Assembly (NCBI GenBank): GCA_949293245.1
Contig: CASFCS010000010.1
Location: 1 to 64,000 of the forward strand
Reading direction: 5' to 3'
Source: an uncultured bacterium
Lineage (GTDB): Bacteria > Bacillota > Clostridia > Oscillospirales > Oscillospiraceae
DNA: 64,000 nt
This document shows positions 62,939 to 64,000 of the stretch, in pieces; positions within the stretch are counted from its first letter, which is position 1; every line of letters begins with the position of its first letter. A program made the position numbers and the translations under genes. The notes below the pieces were generated by a model, which was not told the origin of the DNA, did not search any database, and saw only the letters and a program-made list of their open reading frames with translations.

Positions 62939-62966
62939 TTGTTTTCCGTCGAATTTCTGCTATAAT
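62939..62966 (+). promoter_or_regulatory. promoter of the GGDEF gene
   Basis: TTGTTT (62939-62944), 16 bp, TATAAT (62961-62966), with a leader of about 50 nt. Confidence 0.72.
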
Positions 62967-63020
62967 GCAAACCAGATGGTTTATTCCACCCGGAAAGGGC
63001 AAAAAGGGAGGGGGCATGTC

Positions 63021-64000
63021 ATGAGTGCTCTGTTTCCGTGGGGCGGGGAGCGGGACTCCTATCTGAATATCCTGCGGTTTTTGAATGAGAGCTCGGACGA
63101 CTACTTTTTCCTGTGGGAGTTCCAGTCGGACCGGCTCTATTTTTCCGGCTCCATTGCCCGGCGGTACGATCTGCCCCTGGGGCCGGAGGGATGGTGCGCC
63201 GTGGCCGACTGGTGCGCCATCGTCTATGACAAGGACCTGCCCGCTCTGGCGGAGGAGCTGGACAAGGTGCGCCGGGGGATCCTGCCCGACCACAACATGG
63301 AGTACCGCCTGCTGGACCGGGAGGGGAACCGGGTGTGGATCAACTGCCGGGGCAAGAGCCAGCTGGGGGCGGATGGGGCCCCCCTGCTTATGGTGGGCCG
63401 GGTGTCCGACTCCGCCCTGGTGCGCAAGGCCGACCCCCTTACCGGGGCCTTTAACGCCCTGAAGCTCACAGAGGATATGGACGCCCTCATTGCAGGGGGG
63501 GCGCCCCACTACCTGCTGCTGCTGGGGGTAGACAATCTGAAGGCCATCAACATCAAGCACGGCCGCCCCCACGGCAACCGGCTTTTGAAGCTGGTGGCGG
63601 AGACCCTGGAGGACGTGACCGACATGGCCCGGGTATACCGCCTGGGGGGAGACTGCTTTGCCGTGAACCTGCCCACGGGCAGCCGGGAGGAGGTGGAGGA
63701 GGTCTACCGCCAGGTGCGGGAGCACCTGGCAGACCACTGCACTGTGTCCGCCGGGGCAGTATCCTACCAGGAGTGCCTGTCGGGAGACGGGGGCGCTCTG
63801 TTCCAGTACGCCGAGGAGGCCCTGGACAAGGCCAAGCGCACGGGGAAGGACACTCTGGCCTTTTTCTCCGCGGCGGACTATGAGCGCACCCTGTCCACCC
63901 TGGAGCTCCAGGAGGAGCTGCAGCGCAGCGTGCAAAACGGTTTCGGGGGCTTTTCCCTTCACTACCAGCCCCAGCTGCGGTTGGGGCACCACCAGATCTT
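63021..64000 (+). CDS. PAS-GGDEF-EAL protein, 3' end outside the window
   Basis: At least 326 residues are encoded before the window ends. The start is ATG 63021, 12 bases after GGGAGGGG. Residues about 20-130 form a PAS/PAC-like sensor (NMEYRLLDREGNRVWINCRG). About 140-300 form a GGDEF domain whose active site reads RLGGDCFAV instead of GGDEF, so cyclase activity is doubtful. From about 305 an EAL domain begins (LQEELQRSVQNGF, HYQPQLRLG). It is probably a cyclic-di-GMP phosphodiesterase or receptor. EAL catalytic residues are not yet reached. Confidence 0.88.
   Translation, partial: MSALFPWGGERDSYLNILRFLNESSDDYFFLWEFQSDRLYFSGSIARRYDLPLGPEGWCAVADWCAIVYDKDLPALAEELDKVRRGILPDHNMEYRLLDREGNRVWINCRGKSQLGADGAPLLMVGRVSDSALVRKADPLTGAFNALKLTEDMDALIAGGAPHYLLLLGVDNLKAINIKHGRPHGNRLLKLVAETLEDVTDMARVYRLGGDCFAVNLPTGSREEVEEVYRQVREHLADHCTVSAGAVSYQECLSGDGGALFQYAEEALDKAKRTGKDTLAFFSAADYERTLSTLELQEELQRSVQNGFGGFSLHYQPQLRLGHHQI

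Overview
The window looks like chromosomal DNA of a high-GC, low-oxygen gut Firmicute of the Oscillospiraceae type (Flavonifractor/Lawsonibacter-like). This is inferred from AGGAGG ribosome binding sites with TTGACA/TATAAT promoters, the rplU-prp-rpmA-obg order with an L27 that carries the Firmicute N-terminal extension, an ECF sigma/RsgI pair, a meso-DAP dehydrogenase and AgrC/LytTR-type two-component systems. Species cannot be fixed from the sequence alone.

Layout. 0-2.3 kb: the right end of an integrative element (HUH Rep, Xis, tyrosine integrase, overlapping start/stop codons) abutting the 3' end of tRNA-Val. 2.4-2.7 kb: a tRNA-Met/Glu/Val operon. 2.8-5.2 kb: an ECF sigma factor and RsgI-like anti-sigma factor with four PepSY-like repeats. 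5.4-8.7 kb: an orphan membrane protein, obg, rpmA, prp and rplU. 9.2-13.9 kb: mfd and a PrsA-like foldase. 13.9-15.6 kb: a WYL regulator coupled to an OmpR-type response regulator. 15.9-26.8 kb: a muropeptide uptake and recycling cluster (Ala-Glu epimerase, oligopeptide ABC transporter with a broken oppD, LD-carboxypeptidase, beta-lactamase-like hydrolase, NlpC/P60 endopeptidase), which resembles an enlarged Bacillus ykfABCD operon. 27-34.8 kb: a second Dpp/Opp operon ending in a flavoprotein and a YhcH-family protein. 35-37.4 kb: a collagen-like surface protein and a glycosyltransferase. 37.5-40.6 kb: ilvE and a GntR-ABC exporter operon. 41.9-45.7 kb: DUF3783 protein, XRE regulator, trmO, ddh and a choloylglycine-hydrolase family enzyme. 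46-62.8 kb: a beta-glucan locus with two membrane-anchored, domain-swapped GH3 enzymes, a GH16 lipoprotein and two sensor kinase/LytTR regulator pairs, interrupted by an iron alcohol dehydrogenase and a TetM-like GTPase fused to a Rae1/YacP-type NYN nuclease. 63-64 kb: the start of a PAS-GGDEF-EAL protein.

Two themes connect the genes. One is peptidoglycan turnover: muropeptide import, trimming, epimerisation and DAP metabolism. The other is beta-glucan breakdown under LytTR control. The most unusual items are the GTPase-NYN nuclease fusion at 53.5-56.2 kb, which suggests a self-targeting ribosome-associated RNase, and a family of structured dispersed repeats. The repeats occur as the same composite cassette at 17 kb and 41 kb, and one unit lies inside the rplU leader. 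The many long ORFs antisense to real genes are artefacts of the high GC content and are not annotated.
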